Below are positions 1 to 8,482 of a stretch of DNA of 34,310 nucleotides, one piece after another (the first letter of the stretch is position 1; each line of letters starts with the position of its first letter). The position numbers and the translations under genes are program-made. Below the pieces are notes generated by a model, which saw nothing but the letters and a program-made list of their open reading frames with translations, was not told the origin of the DNA and did not search any database. Origin of the DNA: an uncultured Parabacteroides sp. (GTDB taxonomy: Bacteria; Bacteroidota; Bacteroidia; Bacteroidales; Tannerellaceae). Location: contig CAAGLQ010000020.1 of the NCBI GenBank assembly GCA_900770835.1, forward strand, positions 1 to 34,310, given 5' to 3'.

Positions 1-25
1 ATTAAGGAGACGAAACAGGTAAATT

Positions 26-57
26 AAGGCTCATCGGTACATCCGTTGAGCCTTTTT
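26..57 (+). terminator. Intrinsic terminator of a gene left of the window
   Basis: AAGGCTCA (26-33) is perfectly complementary to TGAGCCTT (47-54), and CGG (35-37) pairs with CCG (43-45) inside, leaving a short loop. The 3' arm runs into a T run to 57. The T run is on the + strand, so it ends transcription coming from the left of the window. No + strand gene is visible in bases 1-25. Confidence 0.8.
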
Positions 58-67
58 AGTGTGCTGC

Positions 68-110
68 AAAATATCACATTTCGTTTTGAAAAATCGCACA
101 TTTCGTTTTG
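68..110. repeat. Tandem 22-bp repeat, two copies
   Basis: CACATTTCGTTTTG occurs at 75-88 and exactly again at 97-110. Both copies are preceded by an A-run plus AT, giving a repeat period of 22 bp, about two helical turns. The repeat lies between two transcription units that end here. It could be a binding site or a decayed spacer; no function can be read from it. Confidence 0.6.
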
Positions 111-156
111 GCAACTATACTTGTTTCAACCAATATGTACCCAATAATCATGAAAC

Positions 157-196
157 ATAAAAAAGAATATGCCGTAGGGGAGCTCCCCCTACGGCA
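157..196 (-). terminator. Terminator of the V-ATPase operon
   Basis: TGCCGTAGGGG (170-180) and CCCCTACGGCA (186-196) form an 11-bp GC-rich stem with a 5-nt loop. Read on the minus strand the stem is followed by TATTCTTTTTTATG, a U tract. It lies about 40 bases past the stop of the last V-ATPase gene. Confidence 0.88.
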
Positions 197-232
197 CACT
201 CTAACATATAAAATATAGGATGAAATAAGTGC

Positions 233-655
233 TTATACCAAGAAAGTACCTACCAATGCCAAGATCGCATAGAACTCCGGTAATGCAGCGTAAATCATGG
301 TGTTGGTCTGTACATCATGACCTTGAGCCATACCGGCAATACCGTTGGCGCACAACTGACCCTGACGGATAGCCGAGATCAAGAAGACCAAACCTACACT
401 GACACCCATACCAAACTTCAACAGCGCATTCTCAGGAGTAATCGCACCTGCTGTCATGAAAGCGACGAAACCATACAAGCCCTGAGAAGCGGGCATAGCT
501 GAAAGAATCATGTAACCGGCAGACTTGGAGGGATCTTTCTTCAAAGCGCCTTCAGCCGCATTCGCTGCGATAGTTGTTCCGTAGCAGCTACCGATACCTG
601 CAAGGGCTAACATCAAGCCCAATCCTAAATAACCTAATAAAAGAGTTAAGTCCAT
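233..655 (-). CDS. atpK: V/A-type ATPase subunit K (membrane rotor ring)
   Basis: A 140-aa proteolipid with four predicted membrane helices, the double-hairpin form of the rotor subunit that carries ions through the membrane sector. The ion-binding carboxylate is Glu127 in the last helix (ALPEFYAIL). The first hairpin has no acidic residue at the matching place but carries Ser57-Gln58 (PASQGLYG), and Gln98 lies in the RQGQ segment. These match Thr64, Gln65, Gln110 and Glu139 of the Na+-binding NtpK of Enterococcus hirae, so Na+ coupling is a fair inference. It is the last gene of the operon, separated from subunit I by the only sizeable gap (67 nt) and followed by a strong terminator. The family call is secure; the ion is not proven. 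Confidence 0.95.
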   Translation of the reverse strand: MDLTLLLGYLGLGLMLALAGIGSCYGTTIAANAAEGALKKDPSKSAGYMILSAMPASQGLYGFVAFMTAGAITPENALLKFGMGVSVGLVFLISAIRQGQLCANGIAGMAQGHDVQTNTMIYAALPEFYAILALVGTFLV

Positions 656-722
656 AATGATTATAATTTTAAATTGTTATTAATATTCTGATTTAATTAT
701 TCTAATTGATATTGTTTACTAT
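656..722 (-). other. AT-rich spacer ahead of atpK
   Basis: This 67-nt stretch between atpI and atpK is almost all A and T. Every other junction in the operon is 19 nt or less, or overlaps. An unstructured A/U-rich leader before the rotor subunit would fit stronger translation of the protein needed in many copies per enzyme, as known for the leader of E. coli atpE. No promoter box of the TAnnTTTG kind was seen in it. Confidence 0.5.
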
Positions 723-2567
723 TTATTCCTCCGAGCTGGTGGTGGAAAAAGGCTTATAAGCTACGCCTCTACCATCATAACCTGAGTTCTTAAAATACTC
801 GACAAACGTCAAACGAATGGAGTGCACATAGCCGCTCAAACAGGAGAGTGCTATATTCAAACCATGGCCGAAGACAAAGATGAGGGCGAAACAAATCCAA
901 CCTGGAATGCCGAAAAGCACCCCATCAAGACTGTCACGCAACTGCATACCCAACGTGTTGAAAACGCCACCTAACATACCGCCAGCCAAGCCAAGCGCAT
1001 AGAGACGGAGATAGGAAAGCAAATCACCCATCAAACCTGTCGCCATATTATAAGTAGCCCAAAGACCTGCTCCAACATTGATAAAGACATTACGTTTCAA
1101 GTTGTTGAGTAAATAGATACCTATTGCAGACACACCGCTGATCACAATAAAAGCAGTTTTTGCGAGATCCATTGAGAGAACATCCAGGTAATTTAGTGTC
1201 GCAATAGCTACCGAACCACCCACAAAGAGCCACCATCCCCATTCAGAGAGGGCATTCTTGAAGCCAAAACGAGCGGTCGCACATATAGCTTTCACTGTCA
1301 TAGCGAAAATCAAATGGAACATACCAACGATCAAAGCAAAGATCATCGTCTTGTCGTAAGCTGTATCACCAAATTTCCCGACAATCATGCTTTGCTTGAT
1401 CCATTCCGGTAGGTCAAGGCTAACCAGCTCTACTCCCATAAAGGTACCAACCAAAGCGCCAACTATGGTTGTTGCCAAACCAAGAGTGATCAACAGATTC
1501 ATCATGCCCGCCATCGAACGGCTTAGTTTCCGCTTGAGGTAGAGTCCTAATAACACCAGCAGGAGACCATAACCAGCATCGCCGACACAGAGACCGAAGA
1601 AGAGCGCATAAAAAGGCGCTAACATCGGAGTCGGGTCAAATTCAGCATAATCAGGCATTCCATACATCTTAGTAAGTACCTCAAAAAGACGTGTTACCGC
1701 ATTATTCTTCAACTTAATCGGTGCATTCTCCTCCTTCTCTGCAGGACGCATCTCATAGTACACACCGCTGGCTTCTAACATCTGACGGACTGTCTCACTA
1801 TTTTCCTCGGGCACCCAGCCTTCCAACAATACTAAAGCACCATCAGCCATACGCTCACCGCCCAGTTCTACCTTTAAGAGATCGATCTCGCCCTGCAGAA
1901 CTTGCATAGCAGACTCTACGATGGGCATATGTGTAATACAATAACCCGACAAGTTGCGCTTTGAAGAGATAATCTCCTCTGTCAACAATTCCCGACGGTT
2001 CTTCAACTCAGAAAGACGATGATGCGGCAGACGAACCGTCTCAGCCTCCAACTCTACCGGCTCTCGATTGACCGTCACGAAATAGGCCTGTCCACCTTTC
2101 ACGCTAATCACCGTCGCATGACAACTATCTCGCCAAGCCTCGTCGAAAGATTTCTCAGGACAGCAGAAGAACTGCATCACCCAACCGTTAGCCTTCAGGC
2201 TGTCAATGGTTTGCCAATCGAACTCACCCCAAGGCTCCATCTGCGCAATCTCTCGATCCAACGTAGGTAACTGCGCCATAAGCTGCTGTAACTTACCTTG
2301 CATAGCCTCGAAATCACTGAGGGTTGCCTCAATCGTGGCCTCACCTTCCAAATGACCCGGCGCCGCATTGGCCGTGAGCGCTGACATCTCTTTGAGCACC
2401 GTTTTGTAGGTAGCATACTGTTGCAAAAGTGCTTGCAAATTCTCGTCGCTCTCACCTTGTTGCTTGAGTTCAATATGCACAACGCCCAGCGCACGCAACT
2501 CTGTCAAGAAACGATCATATTCCTTATGATAGATAAGGAATGTCAGTTTATCCATTTTAGCGATCAT
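723..2567 (-). CDS. atpI: V/A-type ATPase subunit I (membrane stator, a-subunit)
   Basis: A 614-aa stator subunit that holds the ion half-channels beside the K ring. Residues 1 to about 300 form the hydrophilic arm with helical segments. The membrane part starts at DPTPMLAPFYALFFG (311-325), and about seven or eight helices follow. The channel arginine expected in the family is Arg521 in SYLRLYAL (519-526), and the last helix carries the usual HSIRLTFVEYF pattern (582-592). The length is close to the family norm. Its start overlaps the stop of atpD by 4 nt, implying translational coupling. Confidence 0.94.
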   Translation of the reverse strand: MIAKMDKLTFLIYHKEYDRFLTELRALGVVHIELKQQGESDENLQALLQQYATYKTVLKEMSALTANAAPGHLEGEATIEATLSDFEAMQGKLQQLMAQLPTLDREIAQMEPWGEFDWQTIDSLKANGWVMQFFCCPEKSFDEAWRDSCHATVISVKGGQAYFVTVNREPVELEAETVRLPHHRLSELKNRRELLTEEIISSKRNLSGYCITHMPIVESAMQVLQGEIDLLKVELGGERMADGALVLLEGWVPEENSETVRQMLEASGVYYEMRPAEKEENAPIKLKNNAVTRLFEVLTKMYGMPDYAEFDPTPMLAPFYALFFGLCVGDAGYGLLLVLLGLYLKRKLSRSMAGMMNLLITLGLATTIVGALVGTFMGVELVSLDLPEWIKQSMIVGKFGDTAYDKTMIFALIVGMFHLIFAMTVKAICATARFGFKNALSEWGWWLFVGGSVAIATLNYLDVLSMDLAKTAFIVISGVSAIGIYLLNNLKRNVFINVGAGLWATYNMATGLMGDLLSYLRLYALGLAGGMLGGVFNTLGMQLRDSLDGVLFGIPGWICFALIFVFGHGLNIALSCLSGYVHSIRLTFVEYFKNSGYDGRGVAYKPFSTTSSEE

Positions 2568-3184
2568 ACGGCAACCTCCTCCTTTTCTTTCGCTTTGCGC
2601 TTTTCTTGATTAGACCTCATGATCTTCTGAGAAGACTTGGAGAGGCTCTCTTCGTCTTCCATGAATCGTTTCACTTTACGGATCGCATCCTTATAGCCAG
2701 GGATCTGCACTTTCTCAAAAAGATTCACCTTTTGGGTGGTTTTCTTCCTGGCGTGCTCCAACAACTCCAGCTTCATGCCTGCAAACTCCGCTTCTATGCC
2801 CGTACGTGCCAGCTTCTTAAGCAAGTCTATACCATCGGCATACCAAGCGGGGGCATTAAAGAGACTGTAATGTCCGATCTCGAATTTAATCTCATCCAAC
2901 AACGGAACGACCACTCCTGCGATCTTCTTTGTCGAGAGGGAAACATCCTTCACGACAATCAACTCGGGATTGAATTCGTTCCACAGGGCCACCATATTCT
3001 CGTAGCTCTGTATCTCTTGCTCCAGCTGAAGTTCCAACTTGCTCACCTCATCCTTGGTTCTCTTCACCTCAATACGCAAAGCACTCTCCTTGCTCTTGAT
3101 CGTAGGCAGGGAGCGCTCACGCATCTTCAGCTGCTTCTCCAATTGCTGAAGTGACGTCTTGTTATATTGAAACTTTATAGCCAT
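2564..3184 (-). CDS. atpD: V/A-type ATPase subunit D (central shaft)
   Basis: A 206-aa protein of the D family, the coiled-coil shaft that rotates inside the A3B3 head. The N-terminal FQYNKTSLQQLEKQL (5-19) and the heptad-rich stretch up to about residue 65 form one arm. The second arm is the Lys/Glu-rich C-terminal helix from about residue 145. The first gene after atpB, 19 nt away, it overlaps atpI by 4 nt. Subunit F, which normally sits at the base of this shaft, has no gene in the operon. Confidence 0.9.
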   Translation of the reverse strand: MAIKFQYNKTSLQQLEKQLKMRERSLPTIKSKESALRIEVKRTKDEVSKLELQLEQEIQSYENMVALWNEFNPELIVVKDVSLSTKKIAGVVVPLLDEIKFEIGHYSLFNAPAWYADGIDLLKKLARTGIEAEFAGMKLELLEHARKKTTQKVNLFEKVQIPGYKDAIRKVKRFMEDEESLSKSSQKIMRSNQEKRKAKEKEEVAV

Positions 3185-3203
3185 GTGTGAATGTTACTAT
3201 ACG

Positions 3204-4523
3204 TTAGTTCTTCCAATACTTATCCACGAATACCTGCTTGATATTCACCTCGGCAGGGTTGAAATACTTAGCGAACAAGCCCCAAGCCACGTCGAGCATC
3301 TCGGTGGTATCGAGGTTGACATCGATCGCCAACAACTTCGATGAATAATCCTTTGCGAAGGCAAGGGCACGGTTGTCGTAGTCGGTCAAATCGAAACCAT
3401 TCTCCATCTTGGTCTTCGCATTGGCCGCATCGGCATAGAGTCGAACCGCCGCATTCATCACCTGCGGGTGATCCTCGCGAGTCTTCTTTCCCGTTACCAA
3501 CTGTTTCAAGCGAGAGAGGCTTCGGAACGGATCGACAATAACCTTGCCCACATCGCTATCACGACGCAAGTAGAGCTGACCCTCCGTGATGTAGCCCGTG
3601 TTATCAGGCACCGCATGGGTAATATCACCACCAGACAAGGTTGTCACAGCGATAATCGTAATAGATCCACCAGCAGGGAACTGCACGGCTTTCTCATAAA
3701 TCTTCGCCAAATCCGAATAGAGCGAACCCGGCATAGAGTCTTTAGAAGGAATCTGATCCATACGGTTAGAGACAATCGCCAAAGCATCGGCATAGTTGGT
3801 CATATCGGTCAACAAGACGAGTACCTTCTCATTCTTCTCCACTGCGAAATACTCCGCAGCTGTCAACGCCATATCCGGAATCAAGATACGCTCCACAGAG
3901 GGATCCTCCGTCGTATTAATGAAGCTGACAATGCGATCCAATGCGCCTGCATTGCTAAAAGTGTTCTTAAAGAAAAGATAATCGTCGTTAGTCATGCCCA
4001 TACCACCCAAGATAATCTTATCTGACTGGGCACGAAGGGCCACCATCGCCATCACCTGGTTGAAAGGCTGGTCTGGATCCGCAAAGAAGGGAATCTTCTG
4101 ACCAGTTACCAACGTATTATTCAAGTCGATACCGGCAATACCTGTAGCGATCAGCTCAGAAGGCTGTTTACGACGCACTGGGTTCACTGAGGGACCACCA
4201 ATCTCCACCTCACGTCCTTCAGGAATAGGTCCGCCATCTATCGGCTCACCATAGGCATTGAAAAAACGCCCTGCCAGCTGGTCGCCCACCTTCAACGAGG
4301 GAGCTTTGCCCATGAACACCACCTCGGCGTTGGTGCGGATACCCTCCGTTCCGGAGAAAACCTGCAACGTTACCTCGTCGCCGACAATCTTAACCACCTG
4401 AGCCAGCTTGCCATCGACAGAAGCCAACTCATCATACCCCACGCCTGTCGCCTTCAACGAGCAGGTCGCTTTCGTGATCTGGGTAATCTTCGTATATATC
4501 TTTTGAAATGCTTTTGTTGCCAT
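3204..4523 (-). CDS. atpB: V/A-type ATPase subunit B (non-catalytic head subunit)
   Basis: A 439-aa head subunit that alternates with subunit A in the ATPase hexamer. As expected for B, the place of the P-loop is degenerate (FADPDQPFNQ, 147-156), so it should not hydrolyse ATP itself. The conserved SLSRL segment holds Arg338, which lines up with the arginine finger that B subunits give to the catalytic site. GYITEGQLYLRRD (310-322) is a typical B-subunit signature. The length is slightly short of the usual 460 or so. It lies 9 nt after atpA. Confidence 0.95.
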   Translation of the reverse strand: MATKAFQKIYTKITQITKATCSLKATGVGYDELASVDGKLAQVVKIVGDEVTLQVFSGTEGIRTNAEVVFMGKAPSLKVGDQLAGRFFNAYGEPIDGGPIPEGREVEIGGPSVNPVRRKQPSELIATGIAGIDLNNTLVTGQKIPFFADPDQPFNQVMAMVALRAQSDKIILGGMGMTNDDYLFFKNTFSNAGALDRIVSFINTTEDPSVERILIPDMALTAAEYFAVEKNEKVLVLLTDMTNYADALAIVSNRMDQIPSKDSMPGSLYSDLAKIYEKAVQFPAGGSITIIAVTTLSGGDITHAVPDNTGYITEGQLYLRRDSDVGKVIVDPFRSLSRLKQLVTGKKTREDHPQVMNAAVRLYADAANAKTKMENGFDLTDYDNRALAFAKDYSSKLLAIDVNLDTTEMLDVAWGLFAKYFNPAEVNIKQVFVDKYWKN

Positions 4524-4532
4524 ACGTCACGT

Positions 4533-6290
4533 TTATTTTACGATTCTCTCCTTTAACAACTCATCCAACTCTGCATTATGCTGCTTGAATGCCTCGCTCT
4601 GATACTCTGAGTAGTTCATCTGCTTACAAATATTGATCATCTTCTTGAAATAATCCATCACATCCAAGAAAGTGTCAAACTGGAACTCAGCACGACAGAT
4701 GTTCACTACCCGATCCAACATAAACTCCTGACGAGCCAACGGAGTCACGGCATCAATCGCATCGAAGGCATCCTGCTGAAGGATAACAAAGTCGATCAAC
4801 TCGGACTTCCAGAAAGTAACGTGATAAGCCACAGGCACACCGTCATCACCCAAGATATTGATCTGCTCAGCGATCTCCTTACCACGCAACATACGGGTCT
4901 TGATCTCATTTACCTTCTCGATCCAATTCGGCGAGATATGCTTAGAGATATACTCCTGGAACTCGGGATACTCCAAGTATTTTGAGTAACTATCAATCGG
5001 GTTGACAGCCGGGTAACGCTTGCGGTCAGCACGCTCTTGCTCCAAGGCATAGAAACAACGAGCCACCTTCTTGGTGTTCTCCGTTACAGGCTCTTTCAAG
5101 TTACCACCGGCCGGAGATACCGTTCCAATGAAAGTAACAGACCCAGTAGCACCATTCTTCAAGTGTACGAATCCGGCACGTGCATAGAAGTTGGCCACGA
5201 TCGCAGACAAGTCCATCGGGAAGGCATCCGGTCCGGGCAACTCCTCCAAACGGTTAGACATCTCACGCAATGCCTGCGCCCAACGAGAAGTTGAATCGGC
5301 CATCAACAACACCTTCAAGCCCATGCCACGGTAATACTCGGCAATGGTCATAGCGGTATATACGGACGCCTCACGGGCTGCCACCGGCATGTTAGAAGTG
5401 TTAGCGATGATGATAGTACGCTCCATCAACTTACGTCCTGTATGCGGGTCAATCAACTCAGGGAACTCCGTGAAGACCTCCACAACCTCATTCGCACGCT
5501 CACCGCAGGCTGCGATGATCACGATATCTGCCTCAGCCTGTTTAGAAATCGCATGTTGCAACACCGTTTTTCCTGTACCGAAGGGACCAGGGATAAAACC
5601 TGTACCACCCTCAACAATGGGGTTCACTGTATCAATCGTGCGGACACCTGTCTCAAGCAACTTGAATGGACGGGGTTTCTCGCGATAGCAAGTAATCGCC
5701 CGCTTCACCGGCCATTTCTGTACCATCGTCACCTTCACTTCTTTGCCTTCAGCATCAATCAAAACAGCCACCGTGTCATTAATGGTATAGGCACCCTCGG
5801 CAGCCACCTCTTTCACGATGTAAGTTCCTTGGAACGTAAAGGGCACCATGATCTTATGCGGTTGGGAGTTCTCATCCACCTCACCTAACCAGTCGCCAGC
5901 ACCCACTGTGTCGCCCGCCTTAGCCAAAGGTTTGAACGCCCATTTCTTCTCACTATCCAACGGGAACGTATATTCACCACGTTTCAAGAAGACGCCCTGC
6001 ATCTTGTCTAAGTCATTCTGCAGACCATCGTAATTGCGGGAAAGCATACCCGGTCCTAACGTCACCTCCAACATGTGTCCTTGGAACTCGGCCTCATCGC
6101 CGACACGCATACCACGTGTGCTCTCGAACACCTGTACAAAGGCATTCTTACCTATAACCTTAATCACCTCCGCCATCAGCTTCACGCCTCCAACGGAAAT
6201 GTAACAGATCTCATTCTGGGAAACCGGACCGTCAACCTCCACGGTTACCAGATTGGATACGATTCCTTTTACAATACCTTTCGTAGCCAT
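4533..6290 (-). CDS. atpA: V/A-type ATPase subunit A (catalytic head subunit)
   Basis: A 585-aa catalytic subunit of the rotary ATPase. It has the Walker A motif GPFGTGKT (235-242) and the ACGERANEVVE segment with catalytic Glu264. The bulge (non-homologous) domain typical of A subunits lies at about 110-190, and MADSTSRWAQALREMSNRL (330-348) is present. Start MATKGIVKGI aligns with family N-termini. The spacing is 2 nt from the DUF2764 gene and 9 nt to atpB. The enzyme could make or break ATP; the operon does not tell which direction is used. Confidence 0.97.
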   Translation of the reverse strand: MATKGIVKGIVSNLVTVEVDGPVSQNEICYISVGGVKLMAEVIKVIGKNAFVQVFESTRGMRVGDEAEFQGHMLEVTLGPGMLSRNYDGLQNDLDKMQGVFLKRGEYTFPLDSEKKWAFKPLAKAGDTVGAGDWLGEVDENSQPHKIMVPFTFQGTYIVKEVAAEGAYTINDTVAVLIDAEGKEVKVTMVQKWPVKRAITCYREKPRPFKLLETGVRTIDTVNPIVEGGTGFIPGPFGTGKTVLQHAISKQAEADIVIIAACGERANEVVEVFTEFPELIDPHTGRKLMERTIIIANTSNMPVAAREASVYTAMTIAEYYRGMGLKVLLMADSTSRWAQALREMSNRLEELPGPDAFPMDLSAIVANFYARAGFVHLKNGATGSVTFIGTVSPAGGNLKEPVTENTKKVARCFYALEQERADRKRYPAVNPIDSYSKYLEYPEFQEYISKHISPNWIEKVNEIKTRMLRGKEIAEQINILGDDGVPVAYHVTFWKSELIDFVILQQDAFDAIDAVTPLARQEFMLDRVVNICRAEFQFDTFLDVMDYFKKMINICKQMNYSEYQSEAFKQHNAELDELLKERIVK

Positions 6291-6292
6291 AA

Positions 6293-7171
6293 TTATTTTA
6301 TATTGTTTCTTTTAAATTCTTCCAACGCATGGTCACTTCCTTTCTTCATCGCGCCGACCAACTCGCGGAAGGTCTGCTCGCCCCGTACCTTGTCTAAGGT
6401 CACCCAACGCTCGATCATCTCTAATTGCAACAGATAGGCGAAGACACGTTCCAAGTCGAAAGTCTTGAAGAAGGTTTGTTCCTCCAACCATTTCCATTTC
6501 AACAGATCAATCTTCCGCTCACGGGCATAAAGGTCGGTCTCCTCAGCGATACGCTGCAACTCCGGCAAATACTCCACGGCATCCGACAAACCAAAGTCGC
6601 GTGCGTTGGAAGTACGGATCTGCTCTGCGATCTCGTTATGACCCACAATGTAGAGGGATTTATCAAAGCCATACTTACGGCAAGTGATTGCCGTAAATAC
6701 ATTATTTATATTCAGATTAAGCTCAAACCATCCAGCGACAAAGGCATTAGGGGCTTTCATGGCTGCCTCATAATAAAGGGCTGCCAACTGATCCTCCCAT
6801 GACACCTGCGCCTTCTCGCCCTTCTGCTCACTCTGCTCCTCCGCCAAGTAGCGTTGGATAAACGTCACGTGATAGGCAGGAATCGCCTCGTCCTTCGGCA
6901 GTTTCTCTTCCTCTTTCAGAGCCTTGTAAACCGCCTCGAACTGCTCACGGGTAATTCGTCCGCGAGGATCCAACGGCTCATCAGGCCCCTTCAGGCAAGC
7001 CAAAAGGTTGGCATTGTCATACTTCAAGAAGAAGAGATCGATCAGTTTCTGGTCTTTTGCCGACAGCGTCGCCTCCATCTCCGAACGAAAGTCGGCGACG
7101 GTGTAAGCTAACTTGCCATCATCAAGGGAGATGTCGGGAAGCCCAGATACCAAATAATAGTACTTCCCCAT
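6293..7171 (-). CDS. DUF2764 family protein of the V-ATPase operon
   Basis: A 292-aa protein with the N-terminal GKYYYLVSGLPDISLDDGK pattern of the DUF2764 family. That family occurs in V-ATPase operons of Bacteroidetes and Chlamydiae, always between the E and A genes, as here. It is mostly helical, soluble and has no signal peptide. The operon has no recognisable subunit C, which normally joins the central shaft to the membrane ring, so this protein is a plausible functional stand-in. That role is an inference from position and helical content. It starts 1 nt after the stop of atpE and ends 2 nt before atpA. Confidence 0.85.
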   Translation of the reverse strand: MGKYYYLVSGLPDISLDDGKLAYTVADFRSEMEATLSAKDQKLIDLFFLKYDNANLLACLKGPDEPLDPRGRITREQFEAVYKALKEEEKLPKDEAIPAYHVTFIQRYLAEEQSEQKGEKAQVSWEDQLAALYYEAAMKAPNAFVAGWFELNLNINNVFTAITCRKYGFDKSLYIVGHNEIAEQIRTSNARDFGLSDAVEYLPELQRIAEETDLYARERKIDLLKWKWLEEQTFFKTFDLERVFAYLLQLEMIERWVTLDKVRGEQTFRELVGAMKKGSDHALEEFKRNNIK

Positions 7172-7172
7172 A

Positions 7173-7763
7173 TCAGAACAGCATTTCGATCAGTTGAGGG
7201 CGCAAGAACTCCTTGAAAAACTCCACGAACTCCTCCTCGCCGAAAGTCACCTTATAAGAGCCGTCCGCAGGTACGATAGAGAAAGAGGCCTTCTTGCCAT
7301 TCACCTGCTCAATCTTATACTCCTTGTTCAACAGTGCCTTGGCATTCGCCTCGAAATAGGTCTTCAACTCACTTGCCTCCGAAGCCTGGATCGTCAAGAA
7401 CTCCTGAGCAGGCCAACTCTTCACCAACTCCAGGATCACCTTCTGCATATAAGCCGGATCAGTCAGCGCAGCCTTCACGTTCGCACTGACGATGTTACCC
7501 GTGATCAAGTTCGTCACCTCGCTCTTCAATGCCTCGACTGATTGTGACGCAAACAATTTCAACTCGGCCTCGGTGTTTTTCTTCAGCTCGGCCGCCTGTT
7601 TCTCCGCTTCCGCAACGATCCGAGCGGCCGTCTCTTCAGCAGCTTTCACAATTGACTCTTTCTGGGCGTTCGCCTCAGCGATGATTCGCCCTGCTTCCTC
7701 GTTACCCTTCTCTACACCTTCTTTGTAGATTTTATCGGTCAGTTCTTGAATCTTTGTATCCAT
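7173..7763 (-). CDS. atpE: V/A-type ATPase subunit E (peripheral stalk)
   Basis: A 196-aa subunit E of the outer stalk. Residues about 5-85 form a long charged helix rich in Ala, Glu and Lys (for example RIVAEAEKQAAELKK), the stalk coiled coil. The rest is the globular domain that contacts the head. It is the first gene of the operon, with a promoter box about 45 bases upstream. Its usual coiled-coil partner, subunit G/H, has no gene nearby, so the stalk may be a homomer or use a protein encoded elsewhere. Confidence 0.9.
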   Translation of the reverse strand: MDTKIQELTDKIYKEGVEKGNEEAGRIIAEANAQKESIVKAAEETAARIVAEAEKQAAELKKNTEAELKLFASQSVEALKSEVTNLITGNIVSANVKAALTDPAYMQKVILELVKSWPAQEFLTIQASEASELKTYFEANAKALLNKEYKIEQVNGKKASFSIVPADGSYKVTFGEEEFVEFFKEFLRPQLIEMLF

Positions 7764-7809
7764 TTCCTATGCTATATTTGATTTTGTATTTTTCCACAGT
7801 AATTGCGCA

Positions 7810-7839
7810 CAAAGTTATTCCTTTCTATGGATTGGGAAA
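7810..7839 (-). promoter_or_regulatory. Promoter of the V-ATPase operon
   Basis: On the minus strand TAACTTTG (7810-7817) matches the Bacteroidetes -7 box TAnnTTTG perfectly. TTTC lies 18 bases upstream (7836-7839), one base off the -33 TTTG. The predicted RNA start would leave a leader of about 40 nt before atpE. Confidence 0.6.
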
Positions 7840-8149
7840 CGATTTTGTGTGAAATCTCCATAAAAAAAAAGAGGGAATTAAATTAATCGTATTTTCAGAA
7901 CATCTTTTCAGAACAATTTAACATCACCTTCAAAAGAGTTTCTATCTTTGCTTCTCAACTTAACGCATAGCATTCCTCGGATCACCTTCCTCCCTATACT
8001 GCAAACTCATTCCCTCAATTTTTTCCAGCGGTTTCTATTTTTTTATCCCTTTATCTTCTCATTCCATTATGAAATATGATTCCGATAAATCTTTTCAGAA
8101 ATAACAGCAAAAAAAGATATTGCATGGCACTTCTTCTATAATTAGTAAT

Positions 8150-8157
8150 TATATTTG
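8150..8157 (+). promoter_or_regulatory. -7 box upstream of the 70-aa protein gene
   Basis: TATATTTG matches TAnnTTTG and lies 33 bases before the start codon at 8191. No good -33 TTTG is seen at 19-21 bases upstream. The second box at 7943-7950 could give a longer transcript with a leader of about 230 nt. Confidence 0.5.
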
Positions 8158-8190
8158 TACCCATAACAGCAATTTTAAAACATTTATTCT

Positions 8191-8403
8191 ATGGCAAGAA
8201 CGGTTGATTACGTACTTAAAGGTGAAAAAATTAAAAAGCAAATTGATGATTTGGTCAAAGAATTGAAGAACGCAAAAAGTGCTCCATGCATAATAAAAGG
8301 CGCACCGAAGATCAGCGACATTGACTTTGAGAAAGAGGATATAAAAACCCTCCAGCAGCTGCAGGTCAAACTGGCAAAAATTATCTTGGAAAAATCCAAA
8401 TAA
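8191..8403 (+). CDS. Small Lys-rich protein of unknown function
   Basis: A 70-aa protein, cytoplasmic (no signal or membrane segment), with many Lys residues and two helical stretches (about 5-27 and 49-69) around a short middle with one Cys. I do not recognise the family. It is probably real because it has a promoter box 33 bases upstream, starts at a clean ATG, and ends 12 bases before a perfect 13-bp intrinsic terminator, so it is a complete single-gene unit. Its base composition is more AT-rich than the flanking operons. Possible roles include a nucleic-acid-binding or stress protein, but nothing in the sequence decides this. Confidence 0.7.
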   Translation: MARTVDYVLKGEKIKKQIDDLVKELKNAKSAPCIIKGAPKISDIDFEKEDIKTLQQLQVKLAKIILEKSK

Positions 8404-8415
8404 TATTCCCTCACA

Positions 8416-8463
8416 CAAGAATCCCTTGGGGCAATTGTGTCGCCTCAAGGGATTCTTGTTTTT
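8416..8463 (+). terminator. Intrinsic terminator of the 70-aa gene
   Basis: CAAGAATCCCTTG (8416-8428) pairs perfectly with CAAGGGATTCTTG (8446-8458), with further GGC/GCC pairing inside. TTTTT follows (8459-8463). The efflux operon converges on it from the right, where the stem lacks a U tract but may still help. Confidence 0.9.
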
Positions 8464-8482
8464 ATCCATTTATATAGCCTGA

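Larger units (their letters stand above)
7764..8190. other. 427-base intergenic region
   Basis: No convincing gene is present. The stretch is AT-rich and holds the minus-strand V-ATPase promoter, two + strand -7 boxes (TATCTTTG 7943-7950 and TATATTTG 8150-8157) and three copies of TTTTCAGAA (7892-7900, 7905-7913, 8092-8100). Two of these lie 13 bp apart. An ATG at 8069 opens an 11-codon reading frame ending at 8104, too short to judge. Confidence 0.6.

Noticed and set aside
8069..8104. 11-codon reading frame as a leader peptide for the 70-aa gene
   Set aside because: Too short, no attenuator-like fold beside it and no regulatory codon run.
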